From Arthrobacter sp. NicSoilB8 (GTDB lineage Bacteria > Actinomycetota > Actinomycetes > Actinomycetales > Micrococcaceae): 64,000 nucleotides of DNA. This document shows positions 35,193-43,072 of this stretch, in pieces. Below the pieces are notes generated by a model, which searched no databases, was not told the DNA's origin, and saw only the letters and a list, made by a program, of their open reading frames with translations. The position numbers were made by a program, and so were the translations under genes. Numbering within the stretch: the first letter of the stretch is position 1; every line of letters begins with the position of its first letter. The stretch covers positions 1,798,001 through 1,862,000 of the forward strand of contig NZ_AP024655.1 in the NCBI RefSeq assembly GCF_019977355.1. The letters are read 5' to 3'.

Positions 35193-36242
35193 ATGGAACT
35201 GCTACCCACCATCTGGTTCATAGCCATCGCGGTGCTGTGGACGGGATATCTCTTTCTCGAGGGCTTCGACCTCGGCGTCGGCATGCTAATGAAGGGATTC
35301 GCCCGGAACAACACGGAGCGCCGCGTCCTGATCAACACGATCGGCCCGGTATGGGACGGCAACGAGGTCTGGCTCCTGACTGCCGGGGGTGCCACCTTCG
35401 CGGCGTTCCCGCTGTGGTACGCCTCGCTGTTCTCCGCACTGTACCTGCCGCTCCTGCTGGTCCTCGTGGCGCTCATCTTCCGTGCGGTCGCCTTCGAATA
35501 CCGCGGAAAGGTGGACAACCCGAAGTGGCGCGCCCGCTGGGACTGGGCCATCTCGGCCGGTTCCTTCGTCGCAGCCTTCGGTGTGGGCGCCGCGCTGGCG
35601 CTGACCACCACGGGGCTGCCCATTGACGCCAACGGCGACCGCGTGGGCGGACCGTTCGCCTGGTTCAGCGGTTATGCCGTGCTTGGCGGTCTCGCTGTCG
35701 TCGGGTTCTCCCTCCTGCACGGACTCGGGTTCCTGGCGCTGAAGACCGACGGCGAGGTCCGTCACCGGGCGCGGGCGTGGTTCGTCCGGCTCCTGCCCGT
35801 ACTGCTGCTGCCCATCGCCGGCTGGTCCGTGAGCCTGCAGCTGCTCAGCGGCGAGGCCTGGACCATGGCCGCCGTCGTCGCAGCCGTCGTGGCAGCAGTA
35901 CTCGCCTGGAACTTCGCCCGCAAGGGTGCCGAGGGCCGTGCCTTCATGTCACTGGGGGCGTTCCTCCTGCTCGGCAGCGCATCCATCTTCGGTGCCGCGT
36001 TCCCCGTGGTGATGCCGTCCACCCTGGATTCCGCATTCAACCTGACAGTCACCAACGCCTCGTCCTCGGACTACACCCTGGGCCTGATGAGCATCGTGGC
36101 CTGCATCGGGCTGCCACTCGTCCTGGCATACCAGGCCTGGACGTACTGGGTGTTCCGGCGCCGGGTAAGCGCCGCACACATCCCCGAGGCCCACAGCTTC
36201 CTGCCCGCGATTGCCGCCAAAGCGCTCGCACCGAAGGACTAA
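35193..36242 (+). CDS. cydB: Cytochrome bd oxidase subunit II
   Basis: Second subunit of the bd oxidase, eight or more membrane helices in 349 residues. WFIAIAVLWTGYLFLEGFDLGVGML and GPVWDGNEVWLLTAGGATFAAFP are the two signature stretches of CydB. Lies 63 bp after cydA and 7 bp before cydDC, consistent with one operon. The ATG at 35193 follows AGAGGA. Confidence 0.97.
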   Translation: MELLPTIWFIAIAVLWTGYLFLEGFDLGVGMLMKGFARNNTERRVLINTIGPVWDGNEVWLLTAGGATFAAFPLWYASLFSALYLPLLLVLVALIFRAVAFEYRGKVDNPKWRARWDWAISAGSFVAAFGVGAALALTTTGLPIDANGDRVGGPFAWFSGYAVLGGLAVVGFSLLHGLGFLALKTDGEVRHRARAWFVRLLPVLLLPIAGWSVSLQLLSGEAWTMAAVVAAVVAAVLAWNFARKGAEGRAFMSLGAFLLLGSASIFGAAFPVVMPSTLDSAFNLTVTNASSSDYTLGLMSIVACIGLPLVLAYQAWTYWVFRRRVSAAHIPEAHSFLPAIAAKALAPKD

Positions 36243-36249
36243 CTGCCTG

Positions 36250-39200
36250 ATGAGACCGTTCCCCGCCGGCCCCGCAACCCGTTCCGCGCTCTACCTGCTG
36301 GGCCTGCTGGCCGCACTGAAGGCCCTGTCGCTCGTGCTGATGGCGCAGGCTGTCGCATCGATGCTCGCCGGTCTCGCGGCGCATGATCCTGCTTGGGCCG
36401 ACCAGCTCGTCCTCGGGGTGGCCGGGGCCGTGCTGCGCTCACTGACCGTGTGGGCCCAGTCGGTGGCCTCGCGCCGGGCGGCGCTGGGGGTGAAGGAGGA
36501 GCTCCGCTCGCAACTTCTGGAGCGGGCGCTGAGGAGCGGAACACGGTCGGCCGGCCCGGCCGACGGCGGTCTCGCCGTCCTGGCCACCCGGGGGCTTGAT
36601 GCGCTGGACAACTACTACACCCAGTTCCTGCCCGCCCTGGTGAACTGCGCGGCGATCCCGCTGCTGCTGGGCGCCCGCATCCTGTTCGCCGACTGGATCA
36701 GCGCGGTGGTGATCGTCCTGACGGTGCCCCTGGTGCCCCTGTTCATGGTGCTTATCGGGCGGTACACGGAGGAACGTGTCAGGGAAGCCCAGTCGGCGCT
36801 GGCCCGGCTCTCCGGCCACATGCTCGAGCTCGCCAAGGGCCTGCCCGTCTTGGTGGGCCTGGGCCGGGCCGCCGCCCAGCGCAAGGCGCTGGAGGAAATG
36901 TCCGAGGAATATCGTTCCCGGACCATGGGGACGTTGCGCACCGCCTTCCTCTCCGCACTGGCCCTGGAGCTCATCGCGACGATTTCCGTGGCGGTGGTCG
37001 CCGTGTTCATCGGCGTCCGCCTGGTTCACGGCGACATGGCGCTTGAGGCAGGGCTGCTTGCGCTCATCCTGGCTCCCGACTGCTACCTGCCCCTCCGCGA
37101 GCTGGGCACCGCACACCACGCCAGCGACGAAGGCCGGGCGGCGCTCGCCGAAACCACTGAGGTCCTTGCGGATCCGGGTGCCGTGCCGCTGAGCCCTGGC
37201 GATGCTGCTGGCGGGGCCGCGGGTGCGGCGGCTGGTCCGCCTGCGGTCACCGTGGACGGGCTCGCGGTCCGTTTCGGCGGCCGCACGGACGACGCCGTCG
37301 GGCCACTGAGCTTCACCGCCGCCGCCGGCCGGATCACGGCCCTCGACGGGCCCAGCGGCGCCGGCAAGAGCACGGTGCTCGGTGTCCTTGCCGGGACCGT
37401 CGGGACTGGTGCGGGAACGGCTGTCTCCGGACGCATCGGAGGATTCACGACGGCGGGGCTCGCCTGGGTTCCACAGCATCCCGTCATGGTGGCCTCCACG
37501 GTGCTGGACGAGGTCCGGCTGTATCTCGGCGCGCCAAGGTTTGGGCGGGACACCGCTGGGGCCGGCAGCCCGGCCCGCGCACGGACCACCACGCAGGCCA
37601 TCACCGAGGCCGGCACCCGGGCTGGCGGGGAAAGCGATGCCGCGGCACGGCGCTGCCTCGAGGCGGTGGCGGCAGGGCACCTGACGGCCAAACACCCGGC
37701 CGAGCTGAGCCCGGGGGAGCTGCGGCGCGTGGCGCTGGCCCGCGGGCTGGCCAGGATCGAGGCCGGCGCCCGCCTGCTGCTCCTGGACGAACCGACCGCC
37801 CACCTGGACCGCGGAACGGCCAACGTGGTCAACCGGGCCCTCGCGGAGCTCCGCGGACAGGTCACCGTGCTGCTCGTCGCGCACGACCGGCAGACCCGGG
37901 AGCTGGCCGACACGCTTGTCGCGGTGGCGCCGCGCGGCGGCGGGTACAAGGGCACCGAGCATTTGGACTCCGCCACGCCGCTGCCGACATCCGCCGGGGG
38001 AGACGCGGACGTCCAGCCTGCAGCAGTCCGGCCCTTGGCCGCCAGCGGCCATGTCCGCGCAGCGGTCCCGGTCCCGGGCTCCTCTCCAGCCCCGGGCCCT
38101 CTTGCGGCGACGACCGCGACTATTGCGACGACCGCAATGACGACCGCGACGATGAGGACGCCGGCTGCGGCGCGGGTGCCGGCACGCCCGGTGGCCGACG
38201 TGACTTCTGCGGTCCAGTCCACAACCTCCGTTCCTGCTACGGACTCCACCGTCACGTCCGGTTCAGACAGCTCAGCCGGCTCAGACAGCTCAGCCAGCTC
38301 AGCAGGCTCAGTCGGTGCCCAGCTGCGGCGCCTGCTGGCCCCGGTGACGGGACGGTTTGCGGCCGCCGGAGCCGTGGGCACCCTCGCGGCCCTGTTCGCC
38401 GTGGCCCTCGCCGGGCTTTCCGGCTGGTTGATCATCCGCGCCAGCGAACAGCCGCCCATCCTGTATCTGCTCACCGCGATCGTCGGGGTGCGGTTCTTCG
38501 GCGTGGGCCGGGCGGGCCTGCGGTACGCCGAACGCCTACTGCTGCACGACGCCGTGTTCGCCGCCCTGACCCGGCTCCGGGGCCGGCTGTGGGAATCGCT
38601 GAGCCGGCGCGCCCTGTCACTGCGACGGCTCCTGCAGGGCGGCAACGTCCTGGGCACCGTGGTGGACGACGTCGACACCGTCCGGGAGCTGCTTCCCCGC
38701 GTCGTGCTGCCGCCGCTGACCGCCGTCGCGGTCGCCGCGGCCGCGATAGTCGGGATCGGGCTGTTGCTCCCCGCGGCGCTTCCTGCCGTGGTCGCAGCTG
38801 CGCTGCTCAGCATCGTCGTGGCCCCTGCGCTGGCCTTGGCCGCGGACCGGATGTCCGCAGGCACCGAACAGCGGCTCCGTTCCGAAGTGCTCCGCGACGT
38901 CGCCGCCGCCCTGGACGCCCGCGCGGAACTCCACGCGAACGGCGTGAGCGCGCCGGTGCTCGGCGCGATCAGCCGGGCCGACCGGTCCGCGACCGCCGCC
39001 TCGCAGCGTTCGGCGTGGGCGGAAGGGCTGGGCCAGTCCCTGACCGTGCTGGCCTGCGCCGGTGCCGCGCTGGCCAGCGCTGTACTGGCCGCCCCGCTGG
39101 CCCTCAGCGGCGCGGTGGAGCCGGCGACGGTCGCCGTCGTCGTCCTTGTGCAGCTCGCCCTGGTGGACCCCTACGCGGCCATCACGACGGCGGTGCGGCA

Positions 39201-40026
39201 GTATCCGGCGCTGCGCTCAGTGCTGCGGCGGATCAGCGAGGCCGGCGTTCTGGAACCGGGGGCGAACTCGCAGGGTGACGAAGCTGCCGGCGGCCTGGTG
39301 CCGGTGGCGGCACGGCCTGGCGGTACGCCCGGGATCGAACTCGTGGACCTTGCCGCCGCGTGGCCGGGCGGCGACAACGTCTTTGCCGGACTGACGGCCG
39401 AGGCCCGCCCTGGCCGCTGGCTCGCCGTGACAGGCGCATCCGGATCCGGCAAGTCCACCCTGCTGGCCGTGATCCTGGGCTTCCTGCCGGCCGCCGGTGG
39501 CCACCTGTTCCTGAGCGGCCGCGCCGCCTGGTGCCCGCAGGAAGCACACCTGTTTGACTCGACCATCCGCGGCAACCTTCTGCTGGCGCGGCCGGAGCCG
39601 CGCGCCGCCGGGGAAGCCGCGGCAGCCGACGTCGAGGACCAGATGCGTGCAAACCTGGACGCGGTGGGGCTCGGTCCTGTGCTCGCCCGGCTTCAGGACG
39701 GGCTGGACACCCGGATTGGACCGGGCGGCGCTTTTCTCAGCGGCGGCGAACGCCAGCGGCTGGCCGTCGCGCGCACACTCATGACCGGGGCCGATGTCAT
39801 CCTGCTCGATGAACCCACCGCGCACCTCGATGCCGAGTCCGGGCGGCAGATGCTGGCCGAACTGCGGGACGGGCTAAGGGACCGGACCGTGGTCCTCGTG
39901 ACCCACAACCCGGACGATATCGACGTCGCCGACACCCGCCTGGACCTCGACGCCGCTGCTGCCGCGGCGCCCGCGGGCCCCTCGGGCGAGGATCCGGTTC
40001 CGGCGGCGGTGCTGGCGCGGGGGTAG
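36250..40026 (+). CDS. cydDC: Fused CydD-CydC ABC exporter
   Basis: Heterodimeric-type ABC exporter needed to assemble cytochrome bd, here as one 1258-residue chain. Half 1: membrane domain about 1-300, Walker A GPSGAGKST near 367, signature LSPGE near 486 and Walker B LLLLDEPTAHLD. A Pro/Ala/Thr/Ser linker of roughly 110 residues (about 583-693, with GSDSSAGSDSSASSAGS) joins it to half 2: membrane domain about 700-990, Walker A GASGSGKST near 1062, LSGGE near 1163 and VILLDEPTAHLD. In E. coli it exports glutathione and cysteine; the actinobacterial substrate is less certain. The ATG at 36250 lies 7 bp after cydB. Confidence 0.95.
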   Translation: MRPFPAGPATRSALYLLGLLAALKALSLVLMAQAVASMLAGLAAHDPAWADQLVLGVAGAVLRSLTVWAQSVASRRAALGVKEELRSQLLERALRSGTRSAGPADGGLAVLATRGLDALDNYYTQFLPALVNCAAIPLLLGARILFADWISAVVIVLTVPLVPLFMVLIGRYTEERVREAQSALARLSGHMLELAKGLPVLVGLGRAAAQRKALEEMSEEYRSRTMGTLRTAFLSALALELIATISVAVVAVFIGVRLVHGDMALEAGLLALILAPDCYLPLRELGTAHHASDEGRAALAETTEVLADPGAVPLSPGDAAGGAAGAAAGPPAVTVDGLAVRFGGRTDDAVGPLSFTAAAGRITALDGPSGAGKSTVLGVLAGTVGTGAGTAVSGRIGGFTTAGLAWVPQHPVMVASTVLDEVRLYLGAPRFGRDTAGAGSPARARTTTQAITEAGTRAGGESDAAARRCLEAVAAGHLTAKHPAELSPGELRRVALARGLARIEAGARLLLLDEPTAHLDRGTANVVNRALAELRGQVTVLLVAHDRQTRELADTLVAVAPRGGGYKGTEHLDSATPLPTSAGGDADVQPAAVRPLAASGHVRAAVPVPGSSPAPGPLAATTATIATTAMTTATMRTPAAARVPARPVADVTSAVQSTTSVPATDSTVTSGSDSSAGSDSSASSAGSVGAQLRRLLAPVTGRFAAAGAVGTLAALFAVALAGLSGWLIIRASEQPPILYLLTAIVGVRFFGVGRAGLRYAERLLLHDAVFAALTRLRGRLWESLSRRALSLRRLLQGGNVLGTVVDDVDTVRELLPRVVLPPLTAVAVAAAAIVGIGLLLPAALPAVVAAALLSIVVAPALALAADRMSAGTEQRLRSEVLRDVAAALDARAELHANGVSAPVLGAISRADRSATAASQRSAWAEGLGQSLTVLACAGAALASAVLAAPLALSGAVEPATVAVVVLVQLALVDPYAAITTAVRQYPALRSVLRRISEAGVLEPGANSQGDEAAGGLVPVAARPGGTPGIELVDLAAAWPGGDNVFAGLTAEARPGRWLAVTGASGSGKSTLLAVILGFLPAAGGHLFLSGRAAWCPQEAHLFDSTIRGNLLLARPEPRAAGEAAAADVEDQMRANLDAVGLGPVLARLQDGLDTRIGPGGAFLSGGERQRLAVARTLMTGADVILLDEPTAHLDAESGRQMLAELRDGLRDRTVVLVTHNPDDIDVADTRLDLDAAAAAAPAGPSGEDPVPAAVLARG

Positions 40027-40047
40027 GCCGCCGATTAGCCTGTTGCC

Positions 40048-41073
40048 ATGAACTACGACGGCGGGCCCCAGCCCCGGCAAGTGCCCGATTCCCGGCTGGT
40101 GTGGCGGGCGGCGGAGCACTCTGACCTCGACGCGTGGGCCGCGCTGATCGCCCGGACCGCCGCTGTGGAGCAGCCCGTCTGGTTCGAGCGGCGTGCCGAC
40201 CTCGAACAGATCATGGACTCAAGGAACAACCCCGCCGCGGCCAACACCATCCTAGGCTTCGATCCGCAGGGGATTGCCCGGGCCTACGGCCGGATCACGA
40301 AGAACCGGGACGGGGACAAAGCGGTCGGCTCCGGCTGCGTCGATCCGGCATGGCAGGGGACCGGGATCGGCACCGCGCTGCTGGGCTGGCTGGAACAGCG
40401 GACCAGGGACCGCTTCGCCGAGGATGCCGGGGATGCCGGGGACGTTGTCCCGCGCCCGAGGCTGCGGCTCTACATGGAGCAGCAGCACCAACACCAAGCG
40501 GCCCTCTTCGCCGGGTCCGGCTATGGCATTGTCCGCTACTACAACGAGATGCACCGGCCGCTGAGCGAAGCGGTCCCCCATGCCGTCCTGGACCCCGGAC
40601 TGGAGCTTGTGACGTTCGGGCCTGCGCTGCATGAGCCCGTGAGGCTGGCGCACAATGCCGCGTTTGAGGACCACTGGGGCAGCGAGCCCCGGGACGAGGA
40701 GGCGTGGGGATTCGTGGTGAACGATCCCCAGGCGCGCCCGGACCTGAGCGGCGTAGTGCTGGACCGTTCCACCGGAACGGTGGCGGGCTACCAGCTGGCC
40801 ACCCACGACGCGGAAGGTGCCCTGACCCGCGGCTTCCGCGAGGGGTACACGGAACTCCTGGGAGTGCGGCGGGAGTTCCGGGGCCGGGGCATCGCACAGG
40901 TGCTCCTGGCCGATGCCATGCGCCGCTTCGCCGCGGCGGGAATGGACGTGGCCTCCCTGGATGTCGATTCGGAGAACCCGACCGGGGCCCTCGCACTCTA
41001 CGTCAAAATGGGCTATACGGCGGTCAACCGGAGCATGGCATGGGACAAGGAAATCGAGCCGGCCACGCGCTAG
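40048..41073 (+). CDS. Tandem GNAT acetyltransferase
   Basis: A 341-residue protein with two GNAT domains in series. Domain 1 has CVDPAWQGTGIGTALLGWLEQ (acetyl-CoA loop QGTGIG); domain 2 has VRREFRGRGIAQVLLADAMRRFAAAGMDVASLDVDSENPTGALALYVKMGY with loop RGRGIA. The two-domain layout is like mycothiol synthase, but that gene normally has different flanking motifs, so I do not assign it. It starts 21 bp after cydDC and may share its transcript. Confidence 0.88.
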   Translation: MNYDGGPQPRQVPDSRLVWRAAEHSDLDAWAALIARTAAVEQPVWFERRADLEQIMDSRNNPAAANTILGFDPQGIARAYGRITKNRDGDKAVGSGCVDPAWQGTGIGTALLGWLEQRTRDRFAEDAGDAGDVVPRPRLRLYMEQQHQHQAALFAGSGYGIVRYYNEMHRPLSEAVPHAVLDPGLELVTFGPALHEPVRLAHNAAFEDHWGSEPRDEEAWGFVVNDPQARPDLSGVVLDRSTGTVAGYQLATHDAEGALTRGFREGYTELLGVRREFRGRGIAQVLLADAMRRFAAAGMDVASLDVDSENPTGALALYVKMGYTAVNRSMAWDKEIEPATR

Positions 41074-41164
41074 GGGGCGTGTGTCCGGCGCATGCCGGCC
41101 CAGACGATCGCGGGGTTGAGGAAGGTCGAACGTTAGGCCCGGGAAGTACCGAGAGGAGGGCACA

Positions 41165-41509
41165 TTGAGCAACGACCAGGTGGCACCTGAGACGAAAGGT
41201 GTCACATCGGAGTTACTTGCAACGGTTGACCTTGGCCCTGAGATCGAGGGCATGGCAGGGCGCCAACTGCGAATGCGTATGGTTACCATCGAGCCGGGAG
41301 GCGTCTTCGGCCCGGTTCACGACCATAAAGGCCGGCCCGGCATCGTCTACGTCCTGGAAGGAACGATTACTGACCATCGGAATGGGGTCGCCACGGACTA
41401 TGGGCCGGGGGTGGGCTGGCCGGGGGACAGGGACACCACGCACTGGCTTGAGAACAGAGGAACGATTCCGGCGTTGGAGATTTCGGTCGACATAGTCAGC
41501 CACGAGTAG
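41165..41509 (+). CDS. Cupin-domain protein with atypical codon use
   Basis: A 114-residue single cupin. Motif 1 is FGPVHDHKGRPGIVYVLEG (metal His pair and Glu) and motif 2 is PGDRDTTHWLENRG. No catalytic activity can be assigned. The TTG start at 41165 follows AGGAGGG six bases upstream, which fixes it. The DNA is visibly less GC-rich than its neighbours and uses rare codons, including a TTA leucine at 41213-41215 and an ATA isoleucine near the end, suggesting recent transfer. Confidence 0.83.
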   Translation: MSNDQVAPETKGVTSELLATVDLGPEIEGMAGRQLRMRMVTIEPGGVFGPVHDHKGRPGIVYVLEGTITDHRNGVATDYGPGVGWPGDRDTTHWLENRGTIPALEISVDIVSHE

Positions 41510-41581
41510 GCCCACGCCTGACTTTCAACGACCTCAGCCACAACGGCCGGGGCAGCGTTACACGCGCCAACCGTCGACGGT

Positions 41582-42100
41582 CTATCCGTCCACGTCGTGG
41601 AGGTGATGGACGACGTCGTGCAGGAAGTACTGCGCGAACGTCAGGACGGTGAACACCGAGCCGTTGCTCCGGGTTCCCTTGCGGCCCCAGTCCTCTTCCC
41701 GGACACGGGCGAAGGACGCGGCAATCTGCTCGCCCTCAGCGGTGAGCTCGGTGCCGACCTCGGCCGGGTCGGCACTGGCGTAGTCCTGTTCTACGGCCGC
41801 TTTGTCCTGGTCCCAGTCGTCGAACCGGGCGTCGTCCTCGGTCAGCATCAGGGACAGGCGGTGATCGAAGACTGTGAAGACGTCCCGGACGTGGCAGGCA
41901 TACTCGAGGACAGACCACGTGGCCTCATCGGGACGTTCAGTTGCGTCCGGCCGGCGGAGGGCGGCGCGCCAGCGCGGAAGCATGCTGGTGACGATGCCGG
42001 GTACGGTGGCGGGGGTCGCAACGGAGGCATCGAAACCGCACTCGGGGCAGGGCCGTGACAGGACCCAAGTCCAGTCCTTGGTATCCGGGATGATAGGCAT
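41582..42100 (-). CDS. DinB family protein with N-terminal Cys motif
   Basis: A 172-residue four-helix-bundle DinB-like protein (DUF664/DinB_2 type). Candidate metal ligands are the His of LEYACHVRDVF and those in FLHDVVHHLHDV at the C-terminus. SRPCPECGFDAS near the start gives an extra C-x2-C. Such proteins are thiol-dependent transferases in some cases (mycothiol or bacillithiol); the substrate is unknown here. I choose the ATG at 42100: TACACT, a good -10, sits seven bases before it, so the message is probably leaderless. A longer frame to 42169 is possible but would start upstream of that promoter. Confidence 0.83.
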   Translation of the reverse strand: MPIIPDTKDWTWVLSRPCPECGFDASVATPATVPGIVTSMLPRWRAALRRPDATERPDEATWSVLEYACHVRDVFTVFDHRLSLMLTEDDARFDDWDQDKAAVEQDYASADPAEVGTELTAEGEQIAASFARVREEDWGRKGTRSNGSVFTVLTFAQYFLHDVVHHLHDVDG

Positions 42101-42113
42101 TCCAGCAGTGTAA
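42101..42113 (-). promoter_or_regulatory. -10 element for a leaderless DinB transcript
   Basis: On the minus strand TACACT is followed by GCTGGA and then the ATG at 42100, so transcription would begin at or next to the start codon. I see no clear -35. Confidence 0.45.
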
Positions 42114-42195
42114 ATGCATTCTTCCCGCCCGGCACCTCTTCCTTGCGGTATCGGGGTGTCCCGATCCATTCGGGCGCGGACTCAGAGAGCACCAA

Positions 42196-42262
42196 AGCAA
42201 CGCGGGGTCACTTCGCGCCCATCCGGACCGCCCTGATGGGCGCGAAGTGACCCCGCGTTGCT
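42196..42262. repeat. Dispersed palindrome family 1, copy 2 (perfect 28-bp arms)
   Basis: Arms 42196-42223 and 42235-42262 are exact complements around an 11-bp loop. It shares its outer sequence (AGCAACGCGGGGTCAC) with 27050-27116. It lies between two divergent gene starts (DinB minus, VOC plus), so it is not positioned as an end-of-gene terminator. Confidence 0.88.
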
Positions 42263-42360
42263 CTTGAAGCGGCGGAAGTTCGGCCCGGGTTTTTCAGGTA
42301 CGCCGGGCGCCGTGAGGAGTAAAATTCCTTCCGGGGGGCGGGCCTGGAAAGAGAATAGCC

Positions 42361-42744
42361 ATGCTCAAGGACAAGCAAGTCGACGCAGTGCTCCCGGCGG
42401 CGGACATCGCCCGTGCACGTGATTTCTACCGTGACAAGCTCGGGCTTGAACCCGAAAACCCCGACGCCGAGGACAACCTGCAGTACAAGTGCGGCGGCGG
42501 AACCGGCTTCCTCCTGTACCAGACCCCTAACGCCGGAACGGCCAAGAATACGCAGATCGGCTGGTCGGTTGACGACCTGCCGGCTGCCGTCGAGGAGCTC
42601 CGGGCCAAGGGGGTTGTCTTCGAGGAATACGATTTCCCGGGCCTGAAAACCGAGAACGGCATTGCCACCATGCCGGACGGAAGTTCGGCCGCGTGGTTCC
42701 TGGACACCGAGGGCAACATCCTGAGTCTGAACCACATGGCCTAG
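42361..42744 (+). CDS. VOC family protein
   Basis: A 127-residue VOC protein of the common actinobacterial type: VLPAADIARARDFYRDKLGLEP at the start, FLLYQTPNAGTAKNTQIGWSVDD in the middle and PDGSSAAWFLDTEGNILSLNHM at the end. A metal-binding Glu is present in the last strand (DTEGN). Substrate unknown. ATG at 42361 with GGAAAGAG upstream. Confidence 0.88.
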   Translation: MLKDKQVDAVLPAADIARARDFYRDKLGLEPENPDAEDNLQYKCGGGTGFLLYQTPNAGTAKNTQIGWSVDDLPAAVEELRAKGVVFEEYDFPGLKTENGIATMPDGSSAAWFLDTEGNILSLNHMA

Positions 42745-42809
42745 GTGCAGCCCACTGACCGCCGACACATCCGTGTCAGGTTGTTGGCTGCCTCCAACAC
42801 AATAAAGAG

Positions 42810-42843
42810 CCCGGTGAGGCCGCGAAGCTGCGGCCCCGCCGGG
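42810..42843. terminator. Hairpin terminator after the VOC gene
   Basis: Inner stem GGCCGC/GCGGCC around GAAGCT with outer CCCGG/CCGGG. It is 66 bp after the VOC stop codon. Confidence 0.65.
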
Positions 42844-42951
42844 TTCTGCGCAGCCCGTGCCGGCAGTGGCGCCTCACCTCGAAGTCGAAATCTCAGGTTC
42901 CACCGTGGGCCCAACACCGCTCCGGGTTCGCAGGTCCGTCCACCCCGGCGA

Positions 42952-43002
42952 TTCGCCACGAATGGCCGCAAAGCCCGGCACTTAGCGGCCATTCGTGGCG
43001 AA
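42952..43002. repeat. Dispersed palindrome family 2 (perfect 18-bp arms)
   Basis: TTCGCCACGAATGGCCGC (42952-42969) and its exact complement (42985-43002) around a 15-bp loop. A related but decayed form is at 3822-3866. It may also end parC transcription, 71 bp past the parC stop. Confidence 0.85.
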
Positions 43003-43072
43003 CGGCGCAGCGGCGGGCCGGGCCGTTGACCCCTTCGCCGGAAGCGGGCCGGGCCTTCGGGTCGCTGGCGCC

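Larger units (their letters stand above)
42745..43072. other. Convergent region VOC / parC
   Basis: 328 bp without a gene. Contains a terminator-like hairpin (42810-42843) and the perfect palindrome at 42952-43002. The bases between show no open frame with convincing codon use. Confidence 0.7.
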
